This document shows positions 46,616-60,488 of a DNA stretch of 64,000 nucleotides, piece by piece; position 1 is the stretch's first letter, and each line of letters opens with the position of its first letter. The notes beneath the pieces are model-generated. The model ran no database searches, was not told where the DNA came from, and worked only from the letters and a program-made list of their open reading frames with translations. Source of the DNA: Scatophagus argus (lineage: Eukaryota; Chordata; Actinopteri; Scatophagidae); contig NC_058498.1 in the NCBI RefSeq assembly GCF_020382885.2, forward strand, positions 7,352,501 through 7,416,500. Reading direction: 5' to 3'. The translations under genes were made by a program, and so were the position numbers.

Positions 46616-47418
46616 ACATTTCCTTCTGGATTTGGAAGAAACAGAATGCTAATGCTTCTCTATATTCTAGATGGGTAAATAGGCAGCCAACACTAAAACA
46701 TTTATTTATGTTTATGCCTGTTTTTTTATGTTTATTTATAAGATTTGTTCTGCAGTCTCCGTCTAATCCATACAAGCATGCATAGAAGATACACAGCTGC
46801 ATGCATAATGCAATGGATAATAAACTGAAAGTAATAACACTCCTCATCAAACTTGCATGAGAATTAGCAGGTTATTACAGAAAGTTTCAGGTGTCACGGG
46901 GAAACTCACGCACAAAAAGGTACAGCTGAAACGATACCTGCTGCTGACTCCCCCTCACCCCCCACATAAAATAAATGTTTCATTGTCCTGCAGTACAAGT
47001 AAACAATCCATGACCTTGCGGAAGAACACAGCTGGCTTTATTTTAAATGATCCTGGCTGTTACGCGATGACCCAAGAGCCCAATATTCACCTATCAAAGG
47101 CCTTCAAAAACTATTTTTAAATTACGACTCTTGTCCAGCGTATGAGGCCTCTGAGGCACCTGTTATCACGCTAAAACTATTTCAGTCTGTAAAAATGAAT
47201 CAATAGAAAACAAACATTTCTATGTCTTGGGAGAAAAGTGATCCTGCAGCCAAGAACATGAATTTCATTCTTTTTAGCTCTTGCTGTGGCTTTTAAAGCC
47301 TGGCGCAATGCCGAGGCTGTGGATTTACTGATACTCTGGGACCAAACAAGAATGCAGCCTTCCTCTCTGAGAAGGCTAATATTATGTGCATTTCATGTTT
47401 TCGCTGATACTCATCCGA

Positions 47419-50400
47419 CTATTTTCCAATGCAAAAGTCTTTGAAGATGATATCCAGGATCTCCTCTGCTCCGACCCGTCCAGTGATCCGACCCAGGCTG
47501 GTGAGAGCCAACCGGACGCCCTCGGCTGCCAGAGCCAGGTCGATGTCACGGTACCGCTGGTACTGAGCCAGGGCTGCAAAACACTGCTGCAGGTGGGCCC
47601 TGTGGCGGGCCTGGGTCAGGGTGGGGGCACCAGACAGAGGGTCGCCACACCTAGAGAGGAAGTTTGAGAACAAAATGAACCAGAGCAATCAACAATCATT
47701 ATGTTTGTTTTTTTTTTTTTTGCAAAAACTGGAGCAAAAGAAAAAAAAAACATGCAGCACATGACATTCAACATTTTGGTTTCATTTTTTTGATGTAAAG
47801 CCCCTTAAAGTTGGATGTGAAAATTTCTAATTTGCTGACAAGCTGACCTAATTTTTTGCATAAAGGCAACACAGAACCTGCAGGAGAAATCAGTTTTTCT
47901 GACACCACATTTAAATTAGGACATAACAGAGCATTATATAAACTGCAGAAACTCACAGAGTCTTGATCCTGCTGTGCAGCACTGTGATGAAGTCCTGCAG
48001 TCCTTCATTAGAGTGGCAGGAGATCAGGCAAACAGGAGGGAGGTCAGAGACCGGACTCAGCTCTCCTTTCAGCTTCTGTCTCTGCTCCTGAGGCAACAGG
48101 TCAGTTTTATTCAGCACCAGGAGAAACCTCTCTGCAGGGAATACTGTGGTAAGACAGGAAAAAATGTTGATCAATACCAACGACTCAACTGTTCCTCCCC
48201 TCAGGCACAGAGATTTCTATCTGATTACTCTTGATGACTTAAAACTCTCTTTCCAGTCTGTACTCTCTGGATTACTGCTCAGATTCTCCCATAATTGAAG
48301 AAGCACTTGATTTACTTCCCGGCCGTTTAATAATGCATGGTGGAGCTGCAAGTGAGAAACTGGTGTCGTAATAAATCACATTTCCAAACTAAAAAGCACA
48401 CAACCGAGCATTTTAATTTAAAGACATATGTAATACCACCTTAAAAGCTGTTTAAATAGAAGATGTGACTCATTCTTGCCAGTTACAGTACAATTTTACT
48501 TGAGGCCGTAATTCTACTGTACATATTTACTTTATCGTGACTGAACTGCCTTCAAAATACATCTGCAAGCAGATTAGGCCTGCAGATCATACCTGTCTCA
48601 GGCTGCTCCTGGACGGGAAGGACACTCCTGAGGTGTTCCTGAAGGAAGGCTGCAGCTTGCTGTGCGTCAGATGGGAGCTGAGCACAGTCCACAACCACCA
48701 CAGTCAGATCTGCCTGCTCCACTCTGATAAAAACAGAACGCAGCCTCAATGTTTGGATAAAGATAGGCTCTAATCTTATAACAGTCAGCTTGTACAGTAA
48801 AGTCACGTCCTGGGAAATACTGTGTTACACTAAAACCCTTTGTTCAGAGTCTGGAGCTGCTCCAGGTCGAACACCAGTAAGACACCTCAAGAAGAAGTCT
48901 GTCAGTTGTCTCATTTCCGAAAACATTACAGCATGCCTGACAAACACTGGCAGAAAAGCGGCAGTGACATTTTTAATCAAATAAATGATTCTTAATGTAT
49001 GTAATGTATGTAGTATTCACTTTAAATACTCTGCACACACTCCTGTCCCACAGTGTGGTAGCAGCGGCGGATGCTTGTCCTTACCACGTCCTTCCTGTAG
49101 TGACCCAGGTCACGAGCCGCTGACCTGCCCCCTGCACAGAAATTTCCCCATTGAACACAATGTGCCCACCCTTCCTATAGAACCACCAGGTCGCCCACAT
49201 AACTTAAACAAACAGCAGAGGACTCTGCACAGTGTTTGCACTGAAAATGGTATTTTTGTTGTCTTCTGTTTTTATCCGATTTTTCTACAAGTCTACAAGT
49301 AATCCTCTAACACAGTCATGATTTAGTAAATACACTTATTTCACAAGGGTGGAGGTATAAAAAAGGTGTGATGAGTCCCCTTAAATCTTCTACCACTTGA
49401 CAAATTTCATTGGTGTGGGTCCCACATACTTTGAGTGATTTAATTGTGGTGTCAGAAGCTGCCAAGAGCACAAGTACTTGAGGAAACAATGACATTAGTC
49501 TTTTCTGGAATGAAAACTGCCATACAATTGACAAAGCACAAACACCAGACACTTCACCTATAAACCAATCAATAATCAGTGTGAGGGCGCGTTGTTACGC
49601 CCGCCCTTTCTTCTCCTGCTCTCTTATGCCAAACTCACGTGATAAAACATGTCACTACACATGTGCATAAAAGCTGATTAATATTATGTGTACCAGTGTG
49701 TCCGCTCTACTGGTGACCAGTTTGAATATGATAAAGCAGTGATGATGATGTGCTACAAGTACTGCTATTCTTCCCTGGCGTAAACAGTGGAAGCAGCTGC
49801 CGGTGAATGGCCACATTATGTCCATTCTCAACGCCACACATGATGAATGTCTTATTTGTAAATACTCTACAATGAGGAAAGAAGGCTTTTCATTATGCAA
49901 CCTCCTGAGAGAGTTTGTCCCACGTATTTATAACTGTGTCTCAGCAGTAAGATAAACTCTGCAGGATACACAGACATTACAAAAATATAGCAACTTGTAC
50001 AGGGGAAAGGCAATGACTTATTTCTTCCCTTCTTTGTTTTCAAGCTCATATTCCACTGGTCCCCTGGCTAATTTGTTCTGCGTTTTATTATGCACACGTT
50101 AACGCTCGCTGAAGCAGCCGTCTAACACGGACTCTACATGAGTAGCCAAAGCCCACACACACCAAAACACACGCGTTATTTTCACATGGTTTTTGGTCTA
50201 CTTCATCCTAATAAAGAAAACTGAGCTGAATATTTAAAATAATGTTTTTTTTAAGCACCTGCAGTGTTTCAGTTGTTTAAACACTCACAGAGCGAATGGT
50301 AAGCCCTTCCCCTACCTCTCCCGAGCTCGGCGGATCCCCTCTCTCTCCACCAGGTCCCGGCTCTCTCTGAGGCCAGCTGTGTCACTCAAGAGGACGGGGA

Positions 50401-51537
50401 ATCCACCGATGTCCAGTGCCGACTCTACTACGTCCCTGGTGGTGCCAGCAATGGGGGACACAATGGCTGCTGGTCTCTGACCTGAGTATTAAAAGGTAAA
50501 ACCTTGGTGACACCACAGGAAAAGCCAAGCACACACACACACATTGAATTTATGTGTTTATATCGTTGTTTATTACATTTACTCAGGAAGTTTGCGGTCA
50601 TTGACGATTAATCAGACCAGGAAATTATAACGGTAGCTAATCTTAAGTTTGAGATATCAGTTATTATTCAGATAGGAAGCCGAGAGGAGACCCTGCCAAG
50701 CCTCCTCTCTGGGTAGTTTAAACAAAGTGATTTTAAATGATTTAAGGATACAATAGCCTAAACAAACGCACAGTACAACCTCACATCATAAACAACAAGA
50801 GCTTCATTAGGCTGACTCCAAATGTGGATACGCAACTGAAGAACTGAGTTCTTGTTTCATGTGGAAAATTTGATCATATACAATTAAATGACAGCGGGAC
50901 AAACTCCTTCTGGGATTTGACTGAAAGCTGGAGAGCAGCTTCTCAGCGACCTTGCAGAGAGATTGTTGTGCCACAACTTTTGCAGCACTTTGGATTGTTT
51001 GCTAGATTCTAGAAAATGAGGACTTCTGATGAAAACCCACACATTTTTTTCAAGGTCACTTTTTATAATGCCTAATATTAAATATTAAACTAATGACTTT
51101 GACTAATGACTGCCTGTCTCTTGATTTGTCTGCCCAATAAAATCACGTCTTATAAAGGAATATTTCTCTCACTTTCCGTGCGTGGGGGACAGTATTTGCA
51201 TTTTAATGAATAATACACATTTCACTAAAATTTGTGCTTCTTATAGTATGACAGATGTTGAAATCTTCCCCTTCCAAATCAACCCTCACAGCAGTATGAC
51301 TCGGCAGCAGGGAATTTAGAAGAGTGAATCATATTTCAATATTAATCCCTTCATGATGTATGTGTGTGTGTGCTGGTTTACTTGGATTTCTTACAGAGCG
51401 TGTTCAGGAGGCTACTTTTCCCCGCATTGGTGGCCCCTGCGATGACCACCTGGACTCCGCTGCGTAGCCGCTCGCCCCTCCTCTCATCCTTTAGGTGTTG
51501 CTCGATCTCCGCTCGCAGGTCACACACCGATCTGTCC

Positions 51538-51571
<34 letters not shown>

Positions 51572-53488
51572 GGGGGGGGGGGTAGGGGTAGGGGTGGGGA
51601 GGTGGGGGGGTGAAGACAGAAGGGAACAGGACATGACGATGGTTTCGTGTTCAACTTCACTTTCTTGGCCTTGGAAGAGGAATTTCTGCCCTCTGAAGGA
51701 AAAACGTCTGTCCTCTGGTGTCTGACACCCTTAGTCTGAATGAAAAATGGGTCATGGACTTGTCTCTTTCCGCCTGTGACTAAAGCGGAACTTTTACAAT
51801 ACAATGAACTTTTGAGATTCTTCATTGACTAAAGCATATTAATTCCCTCACCTTAAGATGAACTGAGACAAAACGTAAGAAAACTTCAGATATAAAACAT
51901 ACCATTTGCTGTACGTCTGCACGCGGCAACGTAAAGTATTTACGCCAGGTTTTCTATTTTTGGAAACGAGTCTATTATTTGCCACTCTGAGGCGTGAGCC
52001 CACATTCCGTGCCACCAAAACAAACAGTAGTTCCCAGGCTTTATTGTGTTGAAGCTTCACAACAGTTGAGGCTTCTGAAAAGCTCTGCCAGTGCCAGACA
52101 GCAGGCGACAGACTCAGGAGGGGGACAACCTCACGCGCATGCACAAACACACACACACAAACGTACACACCACACGTATGCTGTGAGCATGGGAAACCTG
52201 GGCACAGAGAGAACAGTTGGACCGCATGCTGCTGCTGACAGCGCTATTCCTGTGAACGACATGGCAGGTTGGCTTTGAAGGCAAGACGAATGCCTCTGCT
52301 GTCCCCCTGGCCTTCTCTCCACACTTCCTAAAGGAAATTGTCTTTAGAGCAGTTTGATGTCTTTGGCTTCTCCCTGCAGGGCAGCAAATGCATACGATGG
52401 CCAGCTGAAGATCCAAACAGGAAAGGCAGCCGAACTCTTCTCCCCTCAGAGAGAAACAGAGCCCTGTAAACCCCCCACCCCTCCCCTCTCTGTATGCCCA
52501 AGGGATGGCTGTTATTTTCTCCAGCACAGAGGACAAAGAGCATACGTACCTTGGTTTAAGACTCCGTCCTCAATGAGCTCATCCTCACTGAAGTCTATGA
52601 AGGCCTCCACATGAGCCAGACACTGTGACAGAAGGAAAGAGACTAAAATAAGTGTGGCCTCGAACCAGTGAATTAACACCTGGGAACATCCAAATCCACT
52701 CTTTGGGGGTCTCAGAAATAAGCTTATATTTTTCTATTTATGCTGTAAAACTTATTCACATGCTGGAATGTTGTAGGGTGAGAGGCCAGCACAGAAAATA
52801 GAAATAATTAACATACAGTAATTCTTTCTCGTGCACCACCTACTAACAATATCACCTGGGATACTTGTGAAGAGTACAGTAGTATATTTATCTAAAGAAA
52901 GAAATAAGGTGTGTCAGAAAATAATAAACAGGTCCAGAAATATTTGTTATTTTCCTCATGGCATGTGGGATGCTTCACTTGCATGGTTCAGGGCTACAGC
53001 TGATTTTAACTCTTACTTAATCTACTGGATAGTTTTTAGATTAGCTGCTTCATTCTTGATCTTATTCTTTAAAATTTCAGAAAATTGTACAAATAAATAA
53101 ATAAATAAATTTAAAAAAAAATCCAATTATATATTACATTTATTTATTGGACATTTATTCCACTATGCACCTTATATTGTTTTTGCACACTTAACCTGCA
53201 CTTTATAACTCACTTTCTGAGAAGCAATCTGTTTACATTTGTCTACTCTGGGGCTTGTTAGTCTCTGGTTTTTACACACACTCAATCTGGTCGACTTGCT
53301 TTCTCTGCACTCTATTGTACTTTATGTAGCATATGTTAGTTTATTTAGTTTATTTAGTATGTTTAGTCTATTTTTTCTATTTTTTTCCACGAATAGTTAG
53401 GCCTTGGTTGTTTGTTTGCTTACTTTTGACTAACCTACACTGCTGTAATGGGCTACTGGTGCTTGAATTTCCCTCGGGATCAATAAAG

Positions 53489-53521
<33 letters not shown>

Positions 53522-56500
53522 CTCTAACTAAATGTACGCCATATAAACATTTGACACTAACATTTAAAATTGAAACGATGGCTGCTTCTTCTTCTTCTCT
53601 GTCTTTTCCCAGGGCTAATCTTACACCACGTGCAGTAAAATAAAGTCACGTTTCTTCTTTACGTCACATTTTTGAGGCACACTTGGATTTAGAGAGCGGG
53701 GAAAACCACCGATCAGTATCTTGATTGACACTGCAGAACATAAACACAACAGTGGTATAGCTCCACAAAAACAGGAAGCGTCAGATTCCCATACTTTAAT
53801 CCTTTCACAAAAGTGGGAAGCCAGCGGTTAAAAAAACTGCATTGTTATCTGCTATCATACAGATGGTATACTTCTGATTAATTGAATTCCCAGAATTCTA
53901 TAATAATGGCGCGTTTAAATTGCTTCTAGGAACCGTCCAAAGCAAGGTGCTGACAAGCCGCTTAACAGAGTTTCTCAAGGGAGATCACCTGGACCGGCTG
54001 GTCAGAGCTGGTGCCAAAGTGCTGAAAGATCATTGGTGTATATTCTCCAAAACAGTCCACAGTAAAGAAAGGGTTGGCTTGCATCCATTAATTTGAAGTG
54101 TTCATTTGCGGTCAGTGACCTGCTGCTCTGTGCTGCCTCAACAAGATGTGAATGGAAAACACTCACCATCAGGATTAGATGTAAAAAAGAAAAAAAGACA
54201 AAAGGACACATTCGTCATCCAATAGGAGTAATAATCTTATCTGAACATGAACATAGAACAGCAACAACAACCCAGTGATGAAGTGAACAACACTGCTGTT
54301 TTGTCCCCCAGAAAAAGTTCAAGTTCAACTGCTTGAAGTTTCAAAACCTTGTTGGATCAAGCGTCAAGCGGCGCAGGACAACCAAATGTAGTGGTGGAAA
54401 CTATGAATTATTTTGCTGTGTTCAGTGAAAAGAAACTAAGCGACTGCATCGACTTATACCCCAATGGTTAATGCCACGTGCCACTTAACTATGACCTATC
54501 ACCTGCATGTGATAACCATCCCTGTGGCCGCCCTCACTTCCTGTCTGCATCTACACCGACTGCTATCAAATTAAGGCAAGCAAGCCACACTAAAATACAG
54601 TATTCTTACTCCACTCTACTCTATCTTAACTTCAAGAGCAAGTCTGTACTCATTAATACAGTATTCAGTACAGGATGCAGCATAGAGGAGAAAAATAACA
54701 CTGCTGCACAGAATATATCTCTGTCTTTATTATGTGTCGGCCTTATGGACGGAGCCGCTGTGCTTGGTGTAAATCGTCTTTAATCCATCTAAAACAAAAA
54801 AAAAAGAAGTTCTGAGAAGAAAAATGTGCATTTTCCAAACTTATTGTTCTTAGAAAGTCAAAAATCAAAACGAGATGTGCCCTTGAATGCTTGCTAAGGC
54901 TTTCCTCAGAAAAGTCCAAATTAACAGCTCAGCGATGTCTCTCAGCTCCATCAACTCCGTCCTGGAGCCAGAACAGCGCAGGATTACACAGAAGACTTGT
55001 TCGTATTCAAAAAGCTTCTCTAAGGGGAGTGTAGCACAGAGGAAATGTTGCGGTCACCAACTTCATCCCTTCAGCGGCTTCAGTCATCGCGCAATAATAA
55101 TTACAACATGTGAACCGCCTTCACAAATTAAAAATTGATTCTTAATTGTAAATCGGTGGTTCTGTGCATCAGATATTATTGTTGCAGAAAAACGTGGAGT
55201 GGGTTCTACATTATATTACTACTGACCAGTTTAGTCTGTAAACTATTTTTCTATGTTTATTAAATTTCTACAGAGAAGTGTCGTCAACTGACACACCTGC
55301 TAAACTAATGTGTTATCTTAACACATGGGTTTCCCTTTTTCTTTTCCTGGCTACAATGCAAGACAAATACCAACACGTGCCAGATCAGTATTTTGATTCT
55401 CGGTACTGAACAGAAACACACGTACTGCACATGCTACACAACATGAAAACAGGAAGCCTCACATTCCCGTAAATAAATCCATCGACGGTGTGCTGCGAAA
55501 GTATCGGTACAGATACAAAAAAAACAAAAAGAAAGAAAACATTGTTTGGGTGTGAAACTACTGAAGCTTGACCCATAGCACAATGTTCTGGACAGGTTCT
55601 TTCCAAAACACTATTTTCTGGGAAGTGTCAGACATGAATATGGACTAAGTTTCTCTGGGGAGAACTTCATAAGATCCGCTTGTTTCTGCTGTCAAGCAAA
55701 TTCGGAATTAGGCTGCCTTGACAGCTCACTTGGCAGAGTGTATGGACCACACACTGAGGCCGAGCCTTTACAGCAGAGACCCTGCGTGTCAGCGTTCAGT
55801 TTTCACTATCTAATTTTTAATTAATTAATTTAATTATTAATTTAAGTTACTTTATTAATCCCAAGATGGGAAATTACTTCTCTGCATTTAACCCATCACT
55901 GATTGAGCTGGCAGGAAAAAGTCATCTATGCACCTTGTGGCACTGGAGACAAAGATGAATCACTAAAGCAAGAAAAGTGTTAAAGACTGACTGAAGGCCA
56001 GATGACGTTTCCCACCTTCGGCTCCTGCCACACATACCACACCCACGCCTTTCATCCCAAAGCTCCAGCCCTCCAGCTGCCACCCTGGTGATAACAGGTG
56101 AAACCACCATCTAGCATCACCGGTAGTCGACCTACCCGTTTCAGTTTGTGGCTCCATTCCTGATAAAGGCGGCCCAGCTCTCCTGACATCTGCCTGAGAG
56201 CCTGTCTCCTCTGAGCCTCCGTCTCTGCGTGGATCAGATCTCCCAGACCCTCCACCTTCAGGAGGCATCATAACGGTTACAAATGCCTTATATTTTTATG
56301 ATTTGATTCTATCTCTTGCATTAGTCGTTTTATTCTGAATAACTGACTCAAACATTTGCTGACAGGTGATGTGTTTTTATGTACAGTTTATTGACACTAT
56401 CCCCTTTTACTGTTAATACAGCCTTTATGTTCTTGGGGCTGCAGCTTTGACGTCCAAGACGAATTCTTTTCAGGTACAGATTAAATGTTATCTTACAAGG

Positions 56501-59500
56501 ATAAGAAATTTGCACTGTCTATTGATAAATAAACACTGAGCTGTAAACTGCTAAAATTCACTCTGAATAACAATAATATACTGTTATATACTGTGAACGG
56601 AAATATATACAGCAGCTCCTTATTAATTCTTAAGGCTGCATATTTGGCTGCCTTACGAAAAAAAAAAAATCACCATCGGATGCCCACTAGCTTCATTCAT
56701 GCATAACTGTTTGACAACCCAGTGAAAAAATGTTCAAAGGGCAAAATATGCAAAAAGAGATATTTTTTCTGTTGACATTTCATGAACTTGAAATCCCTGT
56801 TCATTTCTGACTTATTCCACACTTAACCTGTTAAATTACTCTGAAAGCTCTTGATGTGCGACGCTGCACAGATCTGTCTCTGTGCATTTTAACATGCTCT
56901 TGTTGACCTACCTCTGTTAAACCCAGTTTCCCCGCTTGAAAGGCTCTCCGCGTGAACTCTCCAGCTTCAGCAGGCCTCATGCCAGGCACGCTTCCTGAGA
57001 AACAAGTGCACACACACACACACACACAGAGCACACAAACATGAAGAAATGTATGAGGCACGAGGTGGGCATACATTATGCACACAATGCACACAAACAG
57101 TGGAGGATCAAACGCAGGGCCGGCATGTCACTCAGGGTTCACTTGGAATGCAAACCTGCACGACTATGCAGGTTAAAGAGGTGACGTTTTCATTGTTTTC
57201 AAGTCTCATCCGGAAGAAACAAGACTGAACACAAAACCATTTAGCAAACTGATCATGAAATGAATTAATCTTTATCTTAATCTTAATTTGGGGTCATTAT
57301 ATGTTCATTGGTAATATTCTGCTTTACATTCTACCGGTCGAAAATCATCTTACCAGTTCTGTCACTTTCTTTTATTTTAGTTTACAATCAAAATCAAAAA
57401 TCTGTCATGTCACGTACAGCACTGCATTGGTTTCCCTGACCAGCGATCATTTTATATTAAATGGTGAGGAACTTTCATTTACATTTGAGATTTATACAAC
57501 ACTGCCCTCTGGAAGACCAGTGGGTGAATTGCAGTAAAATATAACTTGTCAGTCTAAGTCGGATTGCCACGCTTGCCAAGGCACATAATATAAGTACCTT
57601 AGAAATAGGGATGCAAGTGTCATTTTTCCCTTTAAAGTCACAGTGATGGACAGCAGCATGGCTGGACCAGTTACTGAGTTTAGATTTCTCATGCAGGCTT
57701 ACAGCTTGGGAAGGCTACAAAGACACACATACCGTGAATACCATGCAAAGTGACGCTGCGTCCCATGTATGTAACTGCATAAAATTAAGTTGATTAAAAA
57801 TGCATCATCCTCATTATGACATCTGTATGTTACCTAGAGCTTGTAAGACAGCGGTAACGACAGCCGGACCGCCGTGAATGTGAAACTCCGCGCTGTCCTC
57901 GCCTGTGAAGCTGTGAGGAGCTGAGGACACGAACACACGAGAGACAACAACACAGTCTGAATATCCTTCAGTTATTTAAACCAGCATGCAAATGCTTCCT
58001 AATACCTTCATTACATTTGGGCTACGACAAGTGGATGGTACTGACAGAACTTCAGATATCTGCAAAACCTAAATGTGATGAGTCAAAAAGACAGCAGCTC
58101 GAGCTTGTGTGTTAGTGAGAGAAAACAGTTTAAAACATTCTGAATATGATCATCAGTATTCAGCAGCCAAGCTGCTTTGTCATCCTTACTTTACAACAAA
58201 CAACAACAAAAGTTTAATTTAGTTAACTGACGACAGACAGACAGACAGAAGATGTCGTATTGATGACAGATTTTAATGGACCAAGTGATGTTTGCAGAAT
58301 GGTTTGCATTTTAATCTTAAATGTACAACAATTTTGAGTTTTTGCATGTTTTAGACCATGTATTATTGATCATGGATTATTTATATTAGAGCTACTTTCA
58401 GAGAGGTATGAAAACTCATCTTGCACACAGTCGAAACATTAACACCTTACAGTATCTGAAGCAAGATAAATTCTAATATGATAGAGAGTTTATTCATCAT
58501 TTTGGCAGAAGAAGTGAAGCAGCCTGCGGTGTGACAAAAAGATTACCATACAGCCACAATACAAATCACAGATATATGAAGAACAGATGAAATAAATGAA
58601 ATGTGAGGTGTGAAGTGTGAAGTGTGTGGTCCAACAGAACTGACCTGGGAACCAGAGGACAAGCCCGCGGTCCAGCACTTCTTTGGACTGGGGGTCTGTG
58701 ATGTTACGTAACAGGGCGGTGCGTGGAGGAGGCAGGCTGCGGGTGAGGCCGGTCATACACCTCAGAGCTGTAGCCGAGGCTGGACCACTGGCTCGTATCA
58801 CTGCCACGCCACACCTGCCATGGCCTGACGATAACGCAAAGATGCTCTCAGCATCAGCCAGTCCAGCTGGGGGTCCTTCAGAGGTGGACAGAAATCTGCA
58901 GGATGGAGTTCTGCTGGAGTTAAGTAAGATTAATCAGATTAGTAAGATCTAATATGTTGCTTTTTTTGCTCTACACTTGCAGGCTATGCATTGTATTCAG
59001 ACTTTTTAAGTCTAAAGCCACCAAACTGACAGAAGGAACTGTGTGAGTCAAAATATAACTGAAAATATAAATAATCAAAATGGATTGAAGTTGAAGCTTT
59101 ATACTTAAATGGAGAAATCAGGGAAGAAATGAACATATAAATATGTCTGAAAGTCTGAAATGTTATTAAAAACTAAAAAAAAAGGTTTAACGTACAGTAG
59201 TTGACTGAAGGTTGAAGGAAAAATAAAAAGTTGTATATTTCTCTTTACCTTTAATTCTAATTATTCAACCCTCAGTATAATTTACTGATGTGTTCAGGGA
59301 GATAAATATACTTTATTGATCCTGTAAGGCAAATTGTTGCATTACACCAGCATCAACAGAAACAGAATAAAAACAGTAAGCTACAAAAGTATTAAAATAT
59401 TACAATTTACAATCTAGTGTCTGTGTGACACTCGGATATAAAAATTTAAGGAGAATAAAACAAAATTAAAATATGTACAATATATATACAGGCCACAAGG

Positions 59501-59696
59501 GCAAACCTATATATTTGATTTTTACTACCTTTAAACAATTCAAATACATCTACTAACTTCGACAAAGTCATGAACAGAAGGCCAATGTCTGAATGAGCCA
59601 AAAAAACAGAAATCGAGGCTAAAATCCGATAACAAACCTGCTCCTAAGTGCATGGACAGCAGCTCTCCATATGCCGTGATAAATGGAGGACAACAT
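47419..59696 (-). CDS. gtpbp3: GTPBP3, mitochondrial tRNA modification GTPase (MnmE/TrmE orthologue)
   Basis: Coding exons on the minus strand: 59696-59638, 58910-58645, 57920-57834, 56994-56912, 56255-56136, 52622-52550, 51538-51395, 50481-50316, 48723-48593, 48131-47957 and 47650-47419, giving 511 aa (human 492). With MTO1 the enzyme makes the 5-taurinomethyluridine at the wobble base of mitochondrial tRNAs. A basic, amphipathic N-terminus ([19 protein letters not shown]) looks like a mitochondrial presequence. The TrmE N domain follows ([17 protein letters not shown]). The G domain has P-loop GATNAGKS at 264-271, GTTRDV at 290-295, DTAG at 311-314 and NKTD at 384-387. The C-terminus is the catalytic CIGK box (508-511). 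Exon 2 has a tandem CAGCAG acceptor (58910 or 58913), adding or omitting one residue in the presequence region. An out-of-frame ATG at 59761 overlaps the start if the 5' UTR is that long. Confidence 0.96.
51539..51610. repeat. (GT)n microsatellite and G14 run abutting gtpbp3 exon 7
   Basis: GT array 51539-51568, then 14 G (51569-51582), then GGGG runs to about 51608. On the gene strand this reads C-rich then CA repeat, ending in CACACAG, which is the exon 7 acceptor at 51539-51540. Confidence 0.95.
53150..53522 (+). repeat. Non-LTR retrotransposon 3' tail with (TATC)n
   Basis: Ends GAATTTCCCTCGGGATCAAT AAAGTA and then eight TATC units at 53489-53522. This is the same tail type as 18040-18240, inside gtpbp3 intron 5. 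Confidence 0.65.
55800..55900 (-). repeat. Non-LTR retrotransposon tail, reverse copy
   Basis: Contains ACTTTATTAATCCCAAGATG and GGAAATTAC, the reverse complement of the AATTTCC-GGGAT-AATAAAGT tail. Preceded by an AATT-rich short repeat. It lies in gtpbp3 intron 5. Confidence 0.5.
59295..59510 (-). repeat. Non-LTR retrotransposon tail, reverse copy
   Basis: Contains ATACTTTATTGATCCTGTAA then GGCAAATTGTTGCATTACAC and AACAGAATAAAAACAGTAAG, the reverse of the common fish LINE tail. It lies in gtpbp3 intron 1. Confidence 0.55.
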
Positions 59697-59756
59697 GCTG
59701 ATTGTAAGACACTGATGAACGTTTCACGCACTTGCTGTTGTCTGATTTGACAGACT

Positions 59757-59773
59757 GGCATTGCATTCTGGCC
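59757..59773 (-). promoter_or_regulatory. ZNF143-like motif near the gtpbp3 start
   Basis: The minus strand reads GGCCAGAATGCAATGCC, matching the CCCAGAATGCAATGC core of the SPH/ZNF143 site, 61-77 nt upstream of the start codon. Confidence 0.45.
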
Positions 59774-60117
59774 TTGACTAAACCATCAGCGTTAACGTTC
59801 CCTCACTCTGCTGTAAGCAAGCCCTCAGTGTAACCTTAGCTGGTAAATGGAGCACATAATTCGTTACGGTCATCGTACTCTGTGAAAGTTTCTCTTGAAA
59901 AACTCCTGTGTTACTCCTCTAACATTTACATTTACCACGATGACTTTGTTGCTCCCTCTCTTGACTGTGATTGGTTTACATTTTCCACAACACGGCAGCT
60001 TCTACAGTCCCATTTGTTCAAGACCTGTCAAACAGCAGTAAACCCCGCCCACTGTGCACCACTAAATTCCGTCCGTGTAGCTATCGCTGCTCGTCCCTGC
60101 TGACCGTGCTACATCTA

Positions 60118-60240
60118 TTTAGATTCAAGATTCGAGATAGGTTTATTTGTCACACACACAATCATACACGGTACAATGTGCAGTGAAATTCTTTGTGTCC
60201 CTGCTACCAAAAAATAGGTAAGTAAAAATCAAATATTGTA
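60118..60240 (-). repeat. LINE/SINE-like tail fragment
   Basis: TTCAAGATTCGAGATAGGTT, TATTTGTCACACACACAATC and ACAATGTGCAGTGAAATTC follow the order of a common fish retrotransposon end. Confidence 0.45.
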
Positions 60241-60340
60241 AAATAGAAAGCTTATAAAAATAATAAAATTAAAAATGTGAAAATGTGCAGTATTTACATG
60301 TACAGTATTTACATCTAGTGCAGGTTTTGAGTAGGATTGT

Positions 60341-60370
60341 CATCTATCTATCTGTCTATCTATCTATCTA
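60341..60370. repeat. (ATCT)n microsatellite
   Basis: About seven ATCT units with one GTCT interruption. Confidence 0.9.
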
Positions 60371-60488
60371 GTTCATGAACGAGCATTAGTTTTAATAAAG
60401 CATTTTGTTCGATGAAGGCGCTTTTATTTATTTACTAGATTCTTTTTTAAATGAATCACATTTTTCTAGATCTATTCAGATCTATTAA

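Larger units (their letters stand above)
43922..47418. other. Intergenic between convergent plvap and gtpbp3, mostly old repeats
   Basis: No coding exon is supported. Repeats are listed separately. A minus-strand AATAAA at 47042-47037 lies about 380 nt after the gtpbp3 stop and could end that transcript. Confidence 0.5.
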
